A DNA stretch of 64,000 nt from Nautilus pompilius (Eukaryota; Mollusca; Cephalopoda; Nautilida; Nautilidae), in the NCBI GenBank assembly GCA_018389105.1, contig JACATO010000589.1, positions 1,848,001 through 1,912,000 on the forward strand, in the 5' to 3' direction. Positions 45,226 to 57,677 of this stretch are shown here, in pieces; position 1 is the first letter of the stretch; each line of letters opens with the position of its first letter. The notes below the pieces were generated by a model. That model saw only the letters and a list, made by a program, of their open reading frames with translations, was not told the origin of the DNA and did not search any database. The position numbers and the translations under genes were made by a program.

Positions 45226-45957
45226 CAGAGAGAGAAAGAAGATGAGACGTCAGTAGAGAAAGATGAGACGTCAGTACAGAGAGAGAGACAGAGAGAGAGA
45301 GAGATGAGACGTCAGTAGAGAGAGAGAGAAGAGAGATGAGACGTCAGTAAGAGAGAGACAGAGAGAGATGAGACGTCAGTAGAGAGAGAGAGAGAGAGAG
45401 AGAGGAGACGTCAGTAGAGACAGAAAGATGACGTCAGTAGAGAGAGAGAGAGAGATGAGACGTCAGTAGAGAGAGAGAGAGAGAGAGAGAGGAGACGTCA
45501 GTACAGAGACAGAAAAATGACGTCAGTAGAGAGAGAGAGACGAGAGAGAGAGAGATGAGACGTCAGTACGAGAGAGAAGAGAGAGAGAGAGATGAGACGT
45601 CAGTAGAGAAGAGAGAAGATGAGACGTCAGTAGAGAGAGAGACAGAGAGAGAGAGAGACAGAGAGAGAGAGAGAGACTAGAGAAGAGAGAGAGGAGACGT
45701 CAGTACAGAGAAGAAAGATGAGCGTCAGTAGAGAGAGAGAAAGAGAGATGAGACGTCAGTAGAGAGAGAGACAGAGAGAGAGAGAGATGAGACGTCAGTA
45801 CAGAGAGAGAGACAGAGGAGAGAGAGGATGAGACGTCAGTAGAGAGAGAGAGAGACGAGGAGAGAGAGAGAGAGATGAGACGTCAGTAAGAGAGAGAGAC
45901 AGAGAGAGAGAGAGAGATGACGTCAGTAAGAGAGAGACAGAGAGAGATGAGACGTCA

Positions 45958-45997
<40 letters not shown>

Positions 45998-46092
45998 GAA
46001 CGTCAGTACAGAGACAGAAGATGACGTCAGTAGAGAGAGAGAGAGAGAGGAGAAGAAGGGAGACGTCAGTACAGAGACAGAAAGATGACGTC

Positions 46093-46127
<35 letters not shown>
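45226..46127. repeat. GA-rich array of about 25 ACGTCAGTA units
   Basis: About 900 bp of GA dinucleotide DNA punctuated by roughly 25 copies of a core written GAGACGTCAGTAGAGAG or GATGACGTCAGTAGAG, at intervals of about 20-60 bp. Around five copies contain the perfect palindrome TGACGTCA, and the rest read GAGACGTCA. The unit is the reverse complement of those at 18803 and 35336, so this is a dispersed repeat family. Open frames through it are compositional artefacts. Confidence 0.95.
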
Positions 46128-46133
<6 letters not shown>

Positions 46134-47544
46134 CCTGAGTTGCGGTAAAGAGTGAGAACCTTGCACTATTATTTATATTATTATTCACTAGTAACAGATT
46201 TCTGGTGCCACAGGTGTTAGCATAATTAAAGCGAGTCCTTTTTCACGAAAAAATTGTTTCCCACCTCACGGAAGAGCGGCTATGCGGGCCAATCCGCTTT
46301 ATATCGTGGATCTCGTCGCTGATGAACACCAGGGCGTGGAGATGTGCAGCAGCAGCAGCAACGACAACAATAATAGTAATAGTAATAACAGGAGGTTGTT
46401 GCCGCTGGGTAAATTAACTGACAATTCACCAAAACCTTAAGATCTCGCGGAGAACAGCGCATTTGCCAGGCCGGACTATCAGAAGGCGACAGAACAAAAC
46501 AAAACATTAAAAAACAGAGAGAGCAGCAACACGAGAATTTAAAGGCCGCAGCGGGTTTGCGTTTGTAAATCGATGCTTCAGGAATATTGGCAACCAAGTT
46601 TTCTCGGGGACAAGATCTCGAGCGATTACTAGCGTCGGTCTATTTCGGTTTGTTGAACGGAAGCAGGGTGAAAGTGGATCGGATTAAATCACTGCTGTGT
46701 TTACGTAGTTCAAGCAGATCAAAGATTTCCGGTAAAAAGAGTAATTTGGTCATTAAAGTCTGTCTGTTTCTTTGTGTAACGAAGTAACGTCTCCATCTCT
46801 CTTTCTCAACGGGAATCTCGGCATCTACAAATGCAGTAAACGTTACACGTTTCCGAATCTTAAAAAAAAATCAAACTATCAGAATGGCGATTTTTTTTTT
46901 TTTTTCAGGTTAAAGACCTCAAAAGGCCGTCTTCTCACTTGTTCTCCCCCATTCACTTTCACCTGCTTTTCTTTACCGTTCTCTTAATAAAAAAAAAGCT
47001 GCTTTCTTTCATTATGCGCAGACAGACAAACGTGGGGTGGGGGTGGTAATAGAAGTTACATTCTTAGGTTCTGATCAGGGTGATGTCATTGGACCCCCGT
47101 CCGATTTAATGTCCGAAGCTGTTTTAAGTCGGATCCCTAACCCCGTGTTCTGTGTAAGACAGGCTACGCTGACAGTTACATCACGGCAAACAGCTAAAAC
47201 GAGATGCTGATACTGATCTTTTGAACTTTTTCGCTTCTAAGTTTAAACCGCAAAGATGGGGGGGGGGTTTAAAAAAAAAAAACTAAATTAACCCTAGGCA
47301 GACGTAGAGAGATTTAATTTCCCAAGATGCCGCTTTTTTTTGGACCTTCGTCCTTCTTCACGTGAGCATCGTTCATTTCCTCTTGCGCAGTAAATCAAAC
47401 GGCCCCGTGTACGGGATATCTCTACGCGGCCCCTCGCCCGCCCGACGACGATACAGGGTCTCCTCTTCTCGCCTCCGCCACCAGTCAAACAAGCAGATGG
47501 CGCACGAAGGAAGTTTCTATCGGCCAACAATTCGGGAAAAATTT

Positions 47545-47562
47545 TTCCCACAATGCAACGCG
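47545..47562 (+). promoter_or_regulatory. ZNF143/Staf-like site in a CpG-rich patch
   Basis: TTCCCACAATGCAACGCG matches the Staf/ZNF143 consensus YWCCCRNMATSCMYYRCG at 17 of 18 positions as I recall that consensus. It lies in a CpG-rich patch (47.3-47.7 kb), a typical setting for such sites at broad promoters. No associated gene is proven. A candidate 5' exon lies 350 bp downstream on the + strand. Confidence 0.35.
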
Positions 47563-47913
47563 TCTCGCCAAACTGAAGGGTGGGTGCTGGGTTGGAATCA
47601 TTCGCACCTGGTTGCACTCTCTCTCTCTCTCACACCCCCCCCCGCGTTTCCTGCTTAACCTTCCTAAATATCGCGTATACGGGGGTCGCAGAAAACTTCG
47701 CACCCGCTGGATATAATTAAATTCTTCAAGCTCAAATAGAAGAAAAGAACGAGATCGCCATTGTTGGAGGTTTTCCGGTAGAAGATCCAGAAAGATGGTT
47801 TCCTGAAGGAGCCTGACGATGATACGGGGATGGCAGATGTGCTGTATGTCTAACCTAACGTAAGAAGCTTCGAGAAAGAAAAGTTTGTTGTTGTTTTTTT
47901 TGTTTTTTTTTAG

Positions 47914-48045
47914 AAAAAGGCAGTTAAAACCAATAATTACCGTGTGTACTGATGGAGAGTACTGGCGGAGAAGCGCAAGCTTCAGTCTCACTGGCGACAC
48001 TCCAAGACAAAACTGATGGGGGAAGCTGCACGTCAGAGAGAAAAA
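47914..48045 (+). other. Possible 5' coding exon, low support
   Basis: A very strong pyrimidine tract ending TTTTTTTTAG (47904-47913) precedes a segment with ATG at 47952. The frame begins MESTGGEAQASVSLATLQDK and is Ser/Gly/Glu-rich up to about 48045, before low-complexity DNA. No convincing donor or later exon was seen, and I do not recognise the peptide. Confidence 0.15.
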
Positions 48046-51000
48046 AAAGTCTCGTTAATGTTTTCCTATATATATATATATATACACATAATTCGTTAAA
48101 AGCCTATCGAATGGCATTTACAATGGTGATGATGATAACTAGGCAAATGTGTCAGAACCAAAAACCACTCTGTCGTCAAAAAAAAATCGAGAAAATAACG
48201 GAGCGCATTGACATCTGGTTTCCTCTGCTTTTTCAGCAACAGCACAATTCCTGGAATGAGTTGTATACATTACTATGGATATGTATCAGAATAGTAAACC
48301 CCTCCAAGAAAAAACAAAAAAAACATGAGTACAAAGTGGAAAGTATGACGACTGGTGACAGAGTAAAAGTAATGCAGATTCTCCGAACTCTGATAAATTC
48401 TATAGTGTAGTCTTATTACATAATCTTGCCGAACCAACAGCAGATGCAGAATGTTCATAAATAATGATGAATCTGCTGCGCACTCCGTAAATATAACTGC
48501 CAGCTATGCAATACTTTGCTCTTTTCTTACATTCAACATCAAAAAAAGTTAAGTAAACTGGTTTATCTAACTTTCCTACTGTTGACCATGCAAAGCAGTA
48601 TACTACTCAGACTGACACTAAGTAGAACTATGCCTCTACCACTGAAACTATCCATCATGCATGTAAACTGCTCGAGTAGGAAGTCGGTGAGTGGTCAGTG
48701 CTGTACAAACAGTAGCTCCAATTCATAAAGCAGCGAGATCAGTTATCCATCGATAATGAGTTTTTTTTCATTTTGAGCAAACTCACACACACACACACAC
48801 ACCAAAGCTGTAATGAATTCATTACTTTATGTACATTGAAAATTGCGTTTGGAGAAAACCCAAAAAACTCCTTTCTCTTTATTGCCATGATGCAAGATGT
48901 TCTTTAAGGGCACTGCATAGGGTAAGGTCACAAGAAAAGAACTGTCTGTCTATCTCCCATTTTATTTTTGTAAGTGTCACTGGTTGTGCACCACCTGTAG
49001 GAAAATGTCTTGCAGTAAGAATATTCCATGTAATTGAACTACGCCGTTGCTTCCAAATGAATGACAGGGAAGACTAATTCTGCACATTAAGTGTTACTAT
49101 AGTGCATGAACTAATGTGAATCACTCTGGAGATGTCCAGACTGCAACCATGACTTTATCAGCAGTGTTACCTTAAAATTATTTAGTTGCTAGGAGTCCAG
49201 ATTTTTCCATGACACACAGACTCACTCGTTTCCGATGGTATGATGCACCAGCTCTAATCACGTTCATATCCTTTCAACAATAAAAGCACTGACTCCTTAC
49301 TTCTCATGTTCACACAGCCACGCAAGTACTTGTTTGATTTGCACTCCAGTCTTCTGAAACTCACTGCACACACTTTCCAAAAATTCAGAAGAGCATGAAT
49401 AACTGTTTTCCCACAAGCTGTGGCTCACACCAACTTCCACACACAATCAATCTCTGGGCAGCAGAAATAGCATCTTCAATCAGTTTCAGAGAGGCAGGTG
49501 GCAATGGAAACTTTCGACTAGCACAACACACATCATCAACAGTACCTACCCTCCCTTCACAGAAATGCTGCCATCATTTCACCATTTTTATTGCAAATGC
49601 ATCATTATCATATTGCACAGACACAGATCTCCCCAACTTTATTCAACCATAAACTGGATTATGATGCAATTCCAGGCTGACATTCACTGAGTTAACACCT
49701 GGTAACAGAATTTGAAAAAGAAAAAAAAAAAGTATCATACTGTGAGAAGTTTAGGCAACATGTGCATGTCTGTAGATAATGTTAAAATACCCAGTGACAC
49801 AAATACACTGATCTATGTAAATCACAAAAAAAAAAAAAACTATTTTAGAAAATTATTTAGCAATAAAAATAGTTTTATTTATGCAATAAAAATTTTAAAA
49901 AGTATACAGAACGCAAAAAAACGTTACATGTTTTGTGATAACGAAAAGATTATACCAAAAACAAGGATTCAGATTTCTAGAATCAAGATTGGTTTCTCAC
50001 ATACTGCAGACCGTTAGTTAGGGCTGCAACAGCCTCCTGCACCCAGTCAGACTGCTCAGCTGACCAAACCAGACAAGTACCTGCTGATGTAAAGGAAGTT
50101 TGAACAGATGTAAGAAAAAGATTATTTTCTATAACAATTTTTTAATTAAAAACTAGTAAAGATGCCATAAGCACATCCTTGTAGGTTTAATAATTAATGG
50201 TAGCACTCAACATGAAATAAAATTTTTTACTGGATTCAAAGCCTTTAAACATCTCCATCTCATCTCATCTCTATGCTCATACTATTGATGTTTCCAGAAA
50301 TATTTACACTATAAAATCATCCAATCAATTCCCTTCGCAGAATAAATTCTTGAAAAGACAGCATTTAAAATTTTTTTTTCCTAATTATATACTTCCTAAT
50401 ATTATCACATGATAATTATCCGATTAATCAATTATTCATAAACTGTAGTCTGTAAGCATTCCATGATTTTAACAGTTTTCCAAATAAAGTCATGGATAGT
50501 AGAAATGAAATCACTACTAGCAGAATAACTATACAACACAGCACAATCACAAGAAATTTGTCTTCCCTCATCCAAAACACTGGAACTTTCAAATTAAAAA
50601 AGACAGACAGGGACAGGAAAAAAAAAAGACTAAGTAGGTACAGATTCATTTTTCTTAGGGAGAGCAATCTAACAGAACACATATAACATAATTATCCTTT
50701 TAACAAATAGATAAACTTTACTCAGTTTTCGTTTCTGGGTTTAGACTAATATACCATGATAGACATAAAAGAAAAAAAAAACTTACAAATTAGAAGTTCC
50801 ATTTAGTTTCTAACTTTTGCTAAATAATCTATTTCAGTCTTCAGTTGTCCACATAATTTACATGCTACTGGACACAACATTATCACGTCATTAATTGCCA
50901 AATGTTAACAAATGTAAATATGTAAATGTATTGATGCCACATGAGAATAAAAAACTCCATTTCTTGACCGAAACCACAAGTAATTCTTGAGCCTTTGCTG

Positions 51001-53898
51001 ATAAAACATTAGATAAGTTTAAAATAATTATTAACAAATATGTAGATTCATCATCAAGGTCCACATAAAAAAATTAAAAGCCATCGACTGGATTTCTGAC
51101 TGGGTTTACCTCATCACTGCCAAGATGCTTATTCATTCATTTACAATTGCTGAACTAGAAAAATTTTCTAATGTCAAAGCTGTGGTGGTGCTTCAGCTAA
51201 TTTATAGTTATGACCCTTACTATTTTAAATCAATGATAATCTAAAGAATTCGTTGTTACTCTTCCCATGCTCAAAGATTTTAATATACTCCAGACATTGG
51301 GTCTCTGCACAACCAGACAAAACATCATCATTAATGACTAATGTACAGATGAATTAAAGACCACTTCTGTGCAGCAAAAGGTCTGCAGTACAAATTACGC
51401 CAATATAAATAGCTGAATCTTTCTCCATATTCTAAATGCTTCAAATGGAGAGAATTTATAAAGAATCAGTAGTAATCAAGTCACTCCAGACCACAGTGGA
51501 CTTTACTGATTTTTTTTTTAATACCTCAACATCAATAAATGAAGGCAAAAGTTAACTTAAAGCATAACTCTGAGATTGCTAAATTACACCAACACAAAAA
51601 AAAAATAAAGCATTAATTTTTTTTTATAAATCAAACGGTGTAAAAGGCAATTTTTTAAATGTCTTAGATAAAAGCCTCATCAAAGCTCCCACAAACTTGT
51701 TTCTAATAGGAACCATACACTATAATGGTACAATCATATAACAGCAACGTCCCACACACATTATAACTGCACATAACATGAGGCCAAAAGTACTCAATAA
51801 TCTTGATTAAAAACCTTTGTAAGTTTTTGTTGTTTTCTTCTTTTCACTGTTATATCTTGTTTTATTTATGAGCAAAATTGCAGCAAAGACCTCCAACAAT
51901 TTTGTTTACAGCCGAAACATTTTTGACAAGCGATCAGTGCCAATTAAAAATATTGCCTTTTCTTAAGTCAGTTAATTATAATCTTTGTTTTTTTTTTAAG
52001 TTACTTACCACAAAATTGAATAATAAAAAAAAAAAGTTGGTTTCAAAGTAGAGTAAGCAAACCCTCACTTAACCAAAATTATTGGAGTACATCACTTCCA
52101 GTAAATAGAAACTCACATTTAATTAGAAAGTTAGGTACATTTCCTTAAAGTTTTTTTTTGGGAATTTAAAAAGGTTCACTGTATAAATAAGTCAGTCAAT
52201 CAGATAAATAATATTAGATTTACGGTTATCAAACAAACCATTAGTATTAAACTTGATTATGTTCTTCCTCAGTCAATGATGTTATGGAATCTCTACCAAT
52301 GGCTCCATCACTTTCACACCCCATGAAACATAAATGCATCACAAGTCATAGAAAAGTTTTATTTGGTAAATTTTTTGGGAATCAGATCAGTTGACCAAAA
52401 TTTTCAGTCAACTAGTTCTATTACCGAAAAATTGCAAGCTACAATTTTAATTTTGATCTCTAAAATATTTTAGTTGCAAGAATTCAGTCAAGAATGGGTT
52501 TACTGCATATTTTTGTTTGTTTATCACCTCTTGCAGTGTCAGGGGAGATAATGCATAGCATTGTACATTTTTTTTATATCAGGATATAAACGTATACTAA
52601 GCAAATGAAAGTTCATTACCTAAGTCTATTACTAATAAGTGGAAAAAGCTCAAAATAATTCACTTTTCTATAAATTAACTGGCATACTGATAAACTTAAC
52701 ATACATTTAACTGCTTTCAAAATTTACTAGTTATCCCCCCTTTGCTACAGTCTCTATTTCATTTTTAAAGTACAGTATATATATATAATTTAAATAAAGC
52801 AGGCAATACTTTTCCCCACTTTTAACAAGGAACAATTTTACAACTACTTGAAAGATAGCTTCCCATTATACATTAAAGACCCTGATACTCTTTTAAGAAC
52901 TGAGATGGCATAGCATTTACAAATGGAGATGAAAAGCACAAAGTACTCAAAAGTTAGTTCATTTGATTCTGACACTTAAACTGGTAGCAAACTATTCTTT
53001 AATAGAAATTATAAGTATTTCTGTGAACACAGAATTTTTTTCTTTATTTAAAATAGAATGTGAAAATAACATAAATCCACTGAAAATCAGTTTAGACACA
53101 ACACAATGATCTAACATGAACTTATCTTAATGCATGAAATGAATTAAAAGTTTGTGGGTAGCTGCTGAGTATATATAATATATTTAGATATCTTATGATC
53201 AGTTAGTTATTGTAAATAGTGTTTCTTAATAAATCTCATTGCTGATAACAATTGTTGCTGGAAAAGAGACCAGTAAATAAATGACTAATGATATAATGTG
53301 ATCAAATGTTAGTTAATATACTAACAAAAAGTACTTAGTTTGTGGAGATTTTTCTGAACAAATCAGTATACAGCTCATTTGCATGACAACTGATCAAGCG
53401 ATTTTCATGTTGAGAATGTACTATGCAGCCCTGTGGTTTATTTACAATCTCTTATAGATAAGGCAAGAGTACTAAAAAATCATTTATTTTAAGCTTTGTC
53501 ATGCTTGACAAAACAGAAGAAATTTACATAGCACCTGCAAGGTGATATACAGCTTGAAAACCAATGAAACAGGGGAGACATTCCTGGCTGTAATGACTCC
53601 TGAATTCATGGGATTTTAACTGAGCTACAATGAAAAATTAATATTTATCCCAATTAACATCCTCTCCTTTTGACGTTTATTCACCATTGTGTACAGTTCT
53701 TTCAAGGCATTTTTTTTTCCACCAAACAGTATCCATGAAAATATACTGATTATTTACCTTCCTTTGTTTTTAAGACACCTGTATAATTGCAAAGGACTAA
53801 CCATCCATAACTAAGAAAATAAATAAACCATTCTTTGTACAGTTTATGGTAGTATCCCACAGGTGGCTGCAATTTGTCGTCTTTTATTTGAGGCAATA

Positions 53899-54054
53899 TT
53901 ACAGAACCTGGCTAGCAGCACTTTGGCTCAGATAAATAATTGCACCAACAAAATTTACTCCAGCAGCTATGATGAATACTGGAAACCAACGTCCATGAGA
54001 CTGCGTCACAAGTTCAGCAGTCAGGGGTCCACATGTGATCCCAGGTATTGTTGC
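53899..54054 (-). CDS. SLC17-type MFS transporter, terminal exon
   Basis: The last coding exon, 51 residues plus TAA. The acceptor TTGTTCAG is followed in phase 0 by ATIPGITCGPLTAELVTQSH, then GRWFPVFIIAAGVNFVGAII (the final membrane helix) and YLSQSAASQVL. The IPG block and the GRWFPVF helix start are typical of the last helices of SLC17-family organic anion transporters. Such proteins move anions such as nucleotides, glutamate, sialic acid or phosphate, using membrane potential or ion gradients. The closest human relative by pattern may be SLC17A9 (vesicular nucleotide transporter), but the substrate cannot be inferred from these exons. An AATAAA lies only 11 bases after the stop (53883-53888), which is unusually close, so a longer 3' UTR is likely. 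Confidence 0.92.
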   Translation of the reverse strand, partial: ATIPGITCGPLTAELVTQSHGRWFPVFIIAAGVNFVGAIIYLSQSAASQVL

Positions 54055-54499
54055 CTGAACAAATAAGAGATGAATTTAAAGAATATTAAAGAGATTCTTC
54101 TGCTGAATTTTTTAAAATTACATCTCATGCAGTTTATCAGTAAGAGAAAATGGTCCTACTTAGGTCCAAATAAATACATTTAGCATTAATGCAAAATATA
54201 TTGGTTTGTTCAAAAGTTGCATCATGTGCAAAGAAATCATTTCATGTGCAAATTAAAAGCCTAATTTTTTTCTGATAGACAAAATAACAAATCTATTAAA
54301 GAAGAAAATGCACCCTTTAAAATTCTCTTTTATAGAGCTTGTTTTTTTTTAATTAAAACATTATGCTTTCAGCAAGAATTAGTAAATTATGTATATATAT
54401 GTGGTTTATTTCCCATCATTTATAATGTGCAGATATATACACTGGCTGGCTCGCCTTTTTCCTTCTTCTGGATAACAGTTATGACATAATATGGCAAAC

Positions 54500-55330
54500 A
54501 GGGAGATTTCCCTATTTAGTCATTGACATTGTCTGTGATGCGCAGAGCAAGGTGAGTGGAGGATCAAGATGGCAAAAGTATCTATCAAGTTCATTCAACA
54601 GACATTCATTTGAATTGGGATGGCCATGGGAAAAACCTAAAGTCTTTGTTGTGTTCTTCAAACCACGAACATAATGTAGGCACAATGTCTTGGAAGTATC
54701 TGTCCCCATTAGGGTACACATGGAACATCATTAAACATGTATGATCAAAAGTTATGCTGAGGCAAACTTTAGTATTCATTCTGCCTTCTAAAGGGACAAA
54801 GATATGGACAGGATATGCCCCTAACCCTGACTCCACCACCAGAGGCCTGGACACTTAGAATCACACAAATAGGGTCAAGTGATTCATGTTGCTTTCTTCA
54901 AATCTGTCCCTCTAATGTGTACAAAAAAGGCTGAAGTATGACTTGTCATATCGCATCACTTTTCAGCAGTGCTCCTTAGTCCAACGTCTATGCTCTTTCA
55001 TGCATTTTTTCATGTTGCTAACTGTGATCAGTGATTTATGCAATGGTCTCCTACTGCAATAAGCCATTTCTATGGATGGCTGAAGATAGGTGTGGATTTC
55101 CCTGCAATGTCTCTATCAGTTGGTTTGTTTGACAATAGTTAGCCTTTAAAATCCTAGCTAACCATCTTTCTCCTCTTTCTGTTACCATGTATTTGCAGCT
55201 GCAATTCCCCAGTGTAGCAGAACTTTTCTTCACCCTTTGCCATTGCTGATAAACTTGAATGTGGCCAATGTCTTGAAGCAGCCTGCCAACGAAACTGTTT
55301 TCCCCACCTTTTTTTGTTAAACTGACTATG
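54500..55330 (-). mobile_element. Tc1-like transposase remnant
   Basis: The minus strand shows ordered Tc1 blocks. The helix-turn-helix region has VYQQWQRVKK and VTERGERWLARILKAN (about 55150-55260). Near 54850 is VQASGG (start of the SVMVWG region). VPLEGRMNTK is near 54790 and VYPNGDRYFQD near 54710, where the second catalytic Asp is expected. WFEEHNKDF and FFPWPSQ follow at 54630-54600, just before the lost SPDLNPIE block. Several stops and frame changes make it inactive. Terminal inverted repeats were not found. The VTERGERWLARI pattern differs from the remnant at 1250, suggesting a different Tc1 lineage. Confidence 0.8.
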
Positions 55331-55739
55331 AATGTGCTGGTACAAGTCACATACAGTACGACACTATCACCTGTCACATTACGTGGTCAAACTAATTTGC
55401 TCTGCCGCTAAGGTCAGGCCCAAGTCTTAATGATACATAGGTCCCAAAAAAGTAAACAGTCAGCATACACATAACATTACAAGAAATTTTTTCAAATATT
55501 TTGTTTCTATCCACGCTGGTATGTGTGGAAATTTTATCATAAATAGCCAACATAAGTTTATGAAATGGCCTGTCACAGTATGTGTTATGCAACAAAAATT
55601 TGAGGAAATTCCAGAGAAACAGCTGAGAAATATTGGTGAAGACAAACCAGGTGAATGGCAAAAGTACAGATGATGTCATTTTAACTGAGACAGAAATTAG
55701 AAAAAGCATGGGAATTCAATGTCGCAAAATCAATAATTT

Positions 55740-56215
55740 TTTATAGAATTTCAGAATTTTTAGATAGGGTATGCATAAAGAAATGCTTTAGCATCTTCGG
55801 AGAACATAGAGTCTGTGCAAAGAAACCTATGGCTCAGTAAAACCCATAAAAACCGACTGCCAAATAATGATAAAATATCCTGATGTAACTCAGGAGCAAA
55901 ACAAGGCAGCATTTTGTCACTCCTGATTTCTATAACCTCATTGGATAAAATCCTGTGAAAGGCTGTCAGGAAAGGGAGATAAGGTCAGTTGCATATGCAG
56001 GTGATATTGCAAAGGTAACTGATTCAGAGGAAAAGCTACAAGAATGTGTGGTTAGATAGAACTAGGAGCTTAAAATACATGTCACAATCAGTTTATTTGT
56101 GTAGAAGGTCAGCAACTAAAACAAATCCATAATTTTAAATACCTTGGTACAATCATATGCGATATTACTGATGGAATAACACTATTCAGCCAAAGTGTAT
56201 AGATTCCACAACCAT
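55740..56215 (+). mobile_element. Non-LTR reverse-transcriptase remnant
   Basis: Plus-strand reading gives GAKQGSILSLLISITSLDK (55893-55950), matching RT motif B (QGSxLSPLLF). After a frameshift comes AYAGDIAKVTDSEEKLQECV with motif C changed from YADD to YAGD (55991-56005). Then, after more shifts, NFKYLGTII (about 56130-56155) matches the block after motif C. The family looks jockey/RTE/CR1-like. 5' and 3' ends were not found, so it is probably a truncated, dead copy. It lies head-on against the Tc1 remnant and just before the mariner copy. Confidence 0.75.
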
Positions 56216-56234
56216 TACAGAGAAATTTTCATAT

Positions 56235-57245
56235 TAGGTCGTTACAAAAGTTCTGGAGATTTTTAGATTATGTTAATTTGGAGTTATTTTTGCATGCTTG
56301 TGAAGGTGTATGTAGATAAGTTATATATCGTTTTGTAGTGTGTGCTTTGGCATACATTATGCAAAAAAAATCATTAAATGGATATTTGTTTCAGGGTTCT
56401 GAGTAAAGCATGGATAGAAAAGTATTTTGTGCCATTTTGCTTCACGAGTTAAAACTAGGCCACAAAGTGGGCGAGGCAACTCATAACATTAAGCGAGCAT
56501 GGGGCGAGGACACAGTACAATGACAGTTTGCAAGGTTTTGATCAGGAGACGTGAGCCTCGAAGATAAGGAATGTAGCAGATGTCCTTCCAGCTGAGACGA
56601 CAACCTTCTGAAAGCCTCACTTGAAGCCGATCCAGGTAAAACAGTGCGAGAAATTGCTGGAGAGCTTGACATAAGCACTGCAACTGTTTCTCCAGCATCA
56701 TAATGTAATTATCAAGATGAAAATCCTTGACAAGTAGGTGCCTCACGAGTTGAATGAACAACAACAAAACCTGGTGAAACCATCACAACTGATAAAGGTT
56801 CTGTCGTGAATTAAACATTTTTCATCAGAAACTCTCCCAACGACAGCCGACATTGGTAAATCAAAGAGGCTGAATCCTGCTGCACGATAGTGCTCATCAT
56901 AATGTTGTTAAAGTTACTCTTCAGAAACTGCACGTCATGGAGTATGAAGTTCTCCATCACCCAGCCTATTCACCAGACCTTTCTCCCACAGATTACCACC
57001 TTTTCAAACACCTTGACAGCTTCCTCTGTATGAAATCCTTCTCCAACCAAGCAGCAATTGAAACTGCCTTCCAACAGTCTATCAACTCCAGAAATCCAGA
57101 TTTTTTTTCCAAAATGGTATAAATGTACTCATTGACGTAAGTGTCTGATTGTAATGGAACTTTGATTAATGAACTTCATGATCTGCGACGATATGAAGTC
57201 TCATTGTGACAGTAAAAAAACAGACAAAACATTTATACCTACCTA
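56235..57245 (+). mobile_element. Mariner element, copy 2, central deletion
   Basis: Bounded by TA, with inverted ends TAGGTCGTTACAAAAGTTCT (left) and TAGGTAGGTATAAATGTTTT (right, reverse complement). The transposase starts MDRKVFCAILLHELKLGHKV (56410), continues through SGDVSLED and LKASLEADPGKTVREIAGEL (about 56620), and then jumps from HELNE to PGETITTD. This removes about 60-70 residues, including the first catalytic Asp (DEKW). The C-terminal part is present: HHPAYSPDLSPTDYHLFKHL (third Asp region, 56960-57015) and NPDFFSKMV. Stops are common. Compared with copy 1 (3590-4638), it keeps the C-terminus that copy 1 lost and lacks the centre that copy 1 kept. Confidence 0.9.
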
Positions 57246-57677
57246 ATACTTGGAAATGAAAGCACTACAATATAAGTCTATTTTAACAGAGATGTGAAAC
57301 ACGAATTTTAATAATTAAACAAAAATCAAGACTGCAAGCGGCAGAAATATTTAAGGGGCATAATACAAAAAAAAAAAAGGGAAAAATAAAATCAAGAATA
57401 AACACATTAGAGAAACTAGAAGTGTCAAGCCCTTACACAAGAAAAATGAGAGAACATAACAAATAGGAATTAATGTCAAGATAGTAATGCAACATAAATT
57501 GTATAATGATACAGATTATGGGAGGAAGCACATTCCAAACTAACAATGAGCAATAACTTAACAGGGTTTCAAAAGTGAAGTGATGAATACCTTATGCTGG
57601 TTTGTGGTGGTTTGTCCTTTTCTATACTGAAACAACAAAAATATCAAATAAAAAAAAAAGGGTGGGGGCAAACTTAC

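Larger units (their letters stand above)
46128..53898. other. Intergenic or long 3' UTR, no supported gene
   Basis: From 46.1 to 48.0 kb the sequence has CpG-rich patches (46.3-46.7 and 47.3-47.7 kb). From about 48 to 53.9 kb it is A-rich on the + strand with many homopolymers, and could in part be 3' untranslated sequence of the minus-strand transporter gene ending at 53899. Simple repeats are TA at 48069-48084 and CA at 48784-48803. Short frames here carry no recognisable motifs. Confidence 0.5.
54055..57677 (-). other. Transporter intron with three transposon remnants
   Basis: Starts GTAAGT and ends TTTGTTCAG on the minus strand. It holds a Tc1-like remnant, a reverse-transcriptase remnant and a mariner copy, listed separately. 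Otherwise AT-rich without genes. Confidence 0.85.

Noticed and set aside
45795-46166. Ser/Leu-rich 123-residue frame on the minus strand
   Set aside because: Compositional artefact of the CT-rich strand of the ACGTCA array.
49160-49680. Fairly open, less A-rich segment on the minus strand
   Set aside because: Several stops in every frame and no family motif recognised. It could be an old element but there is no positive evidence.
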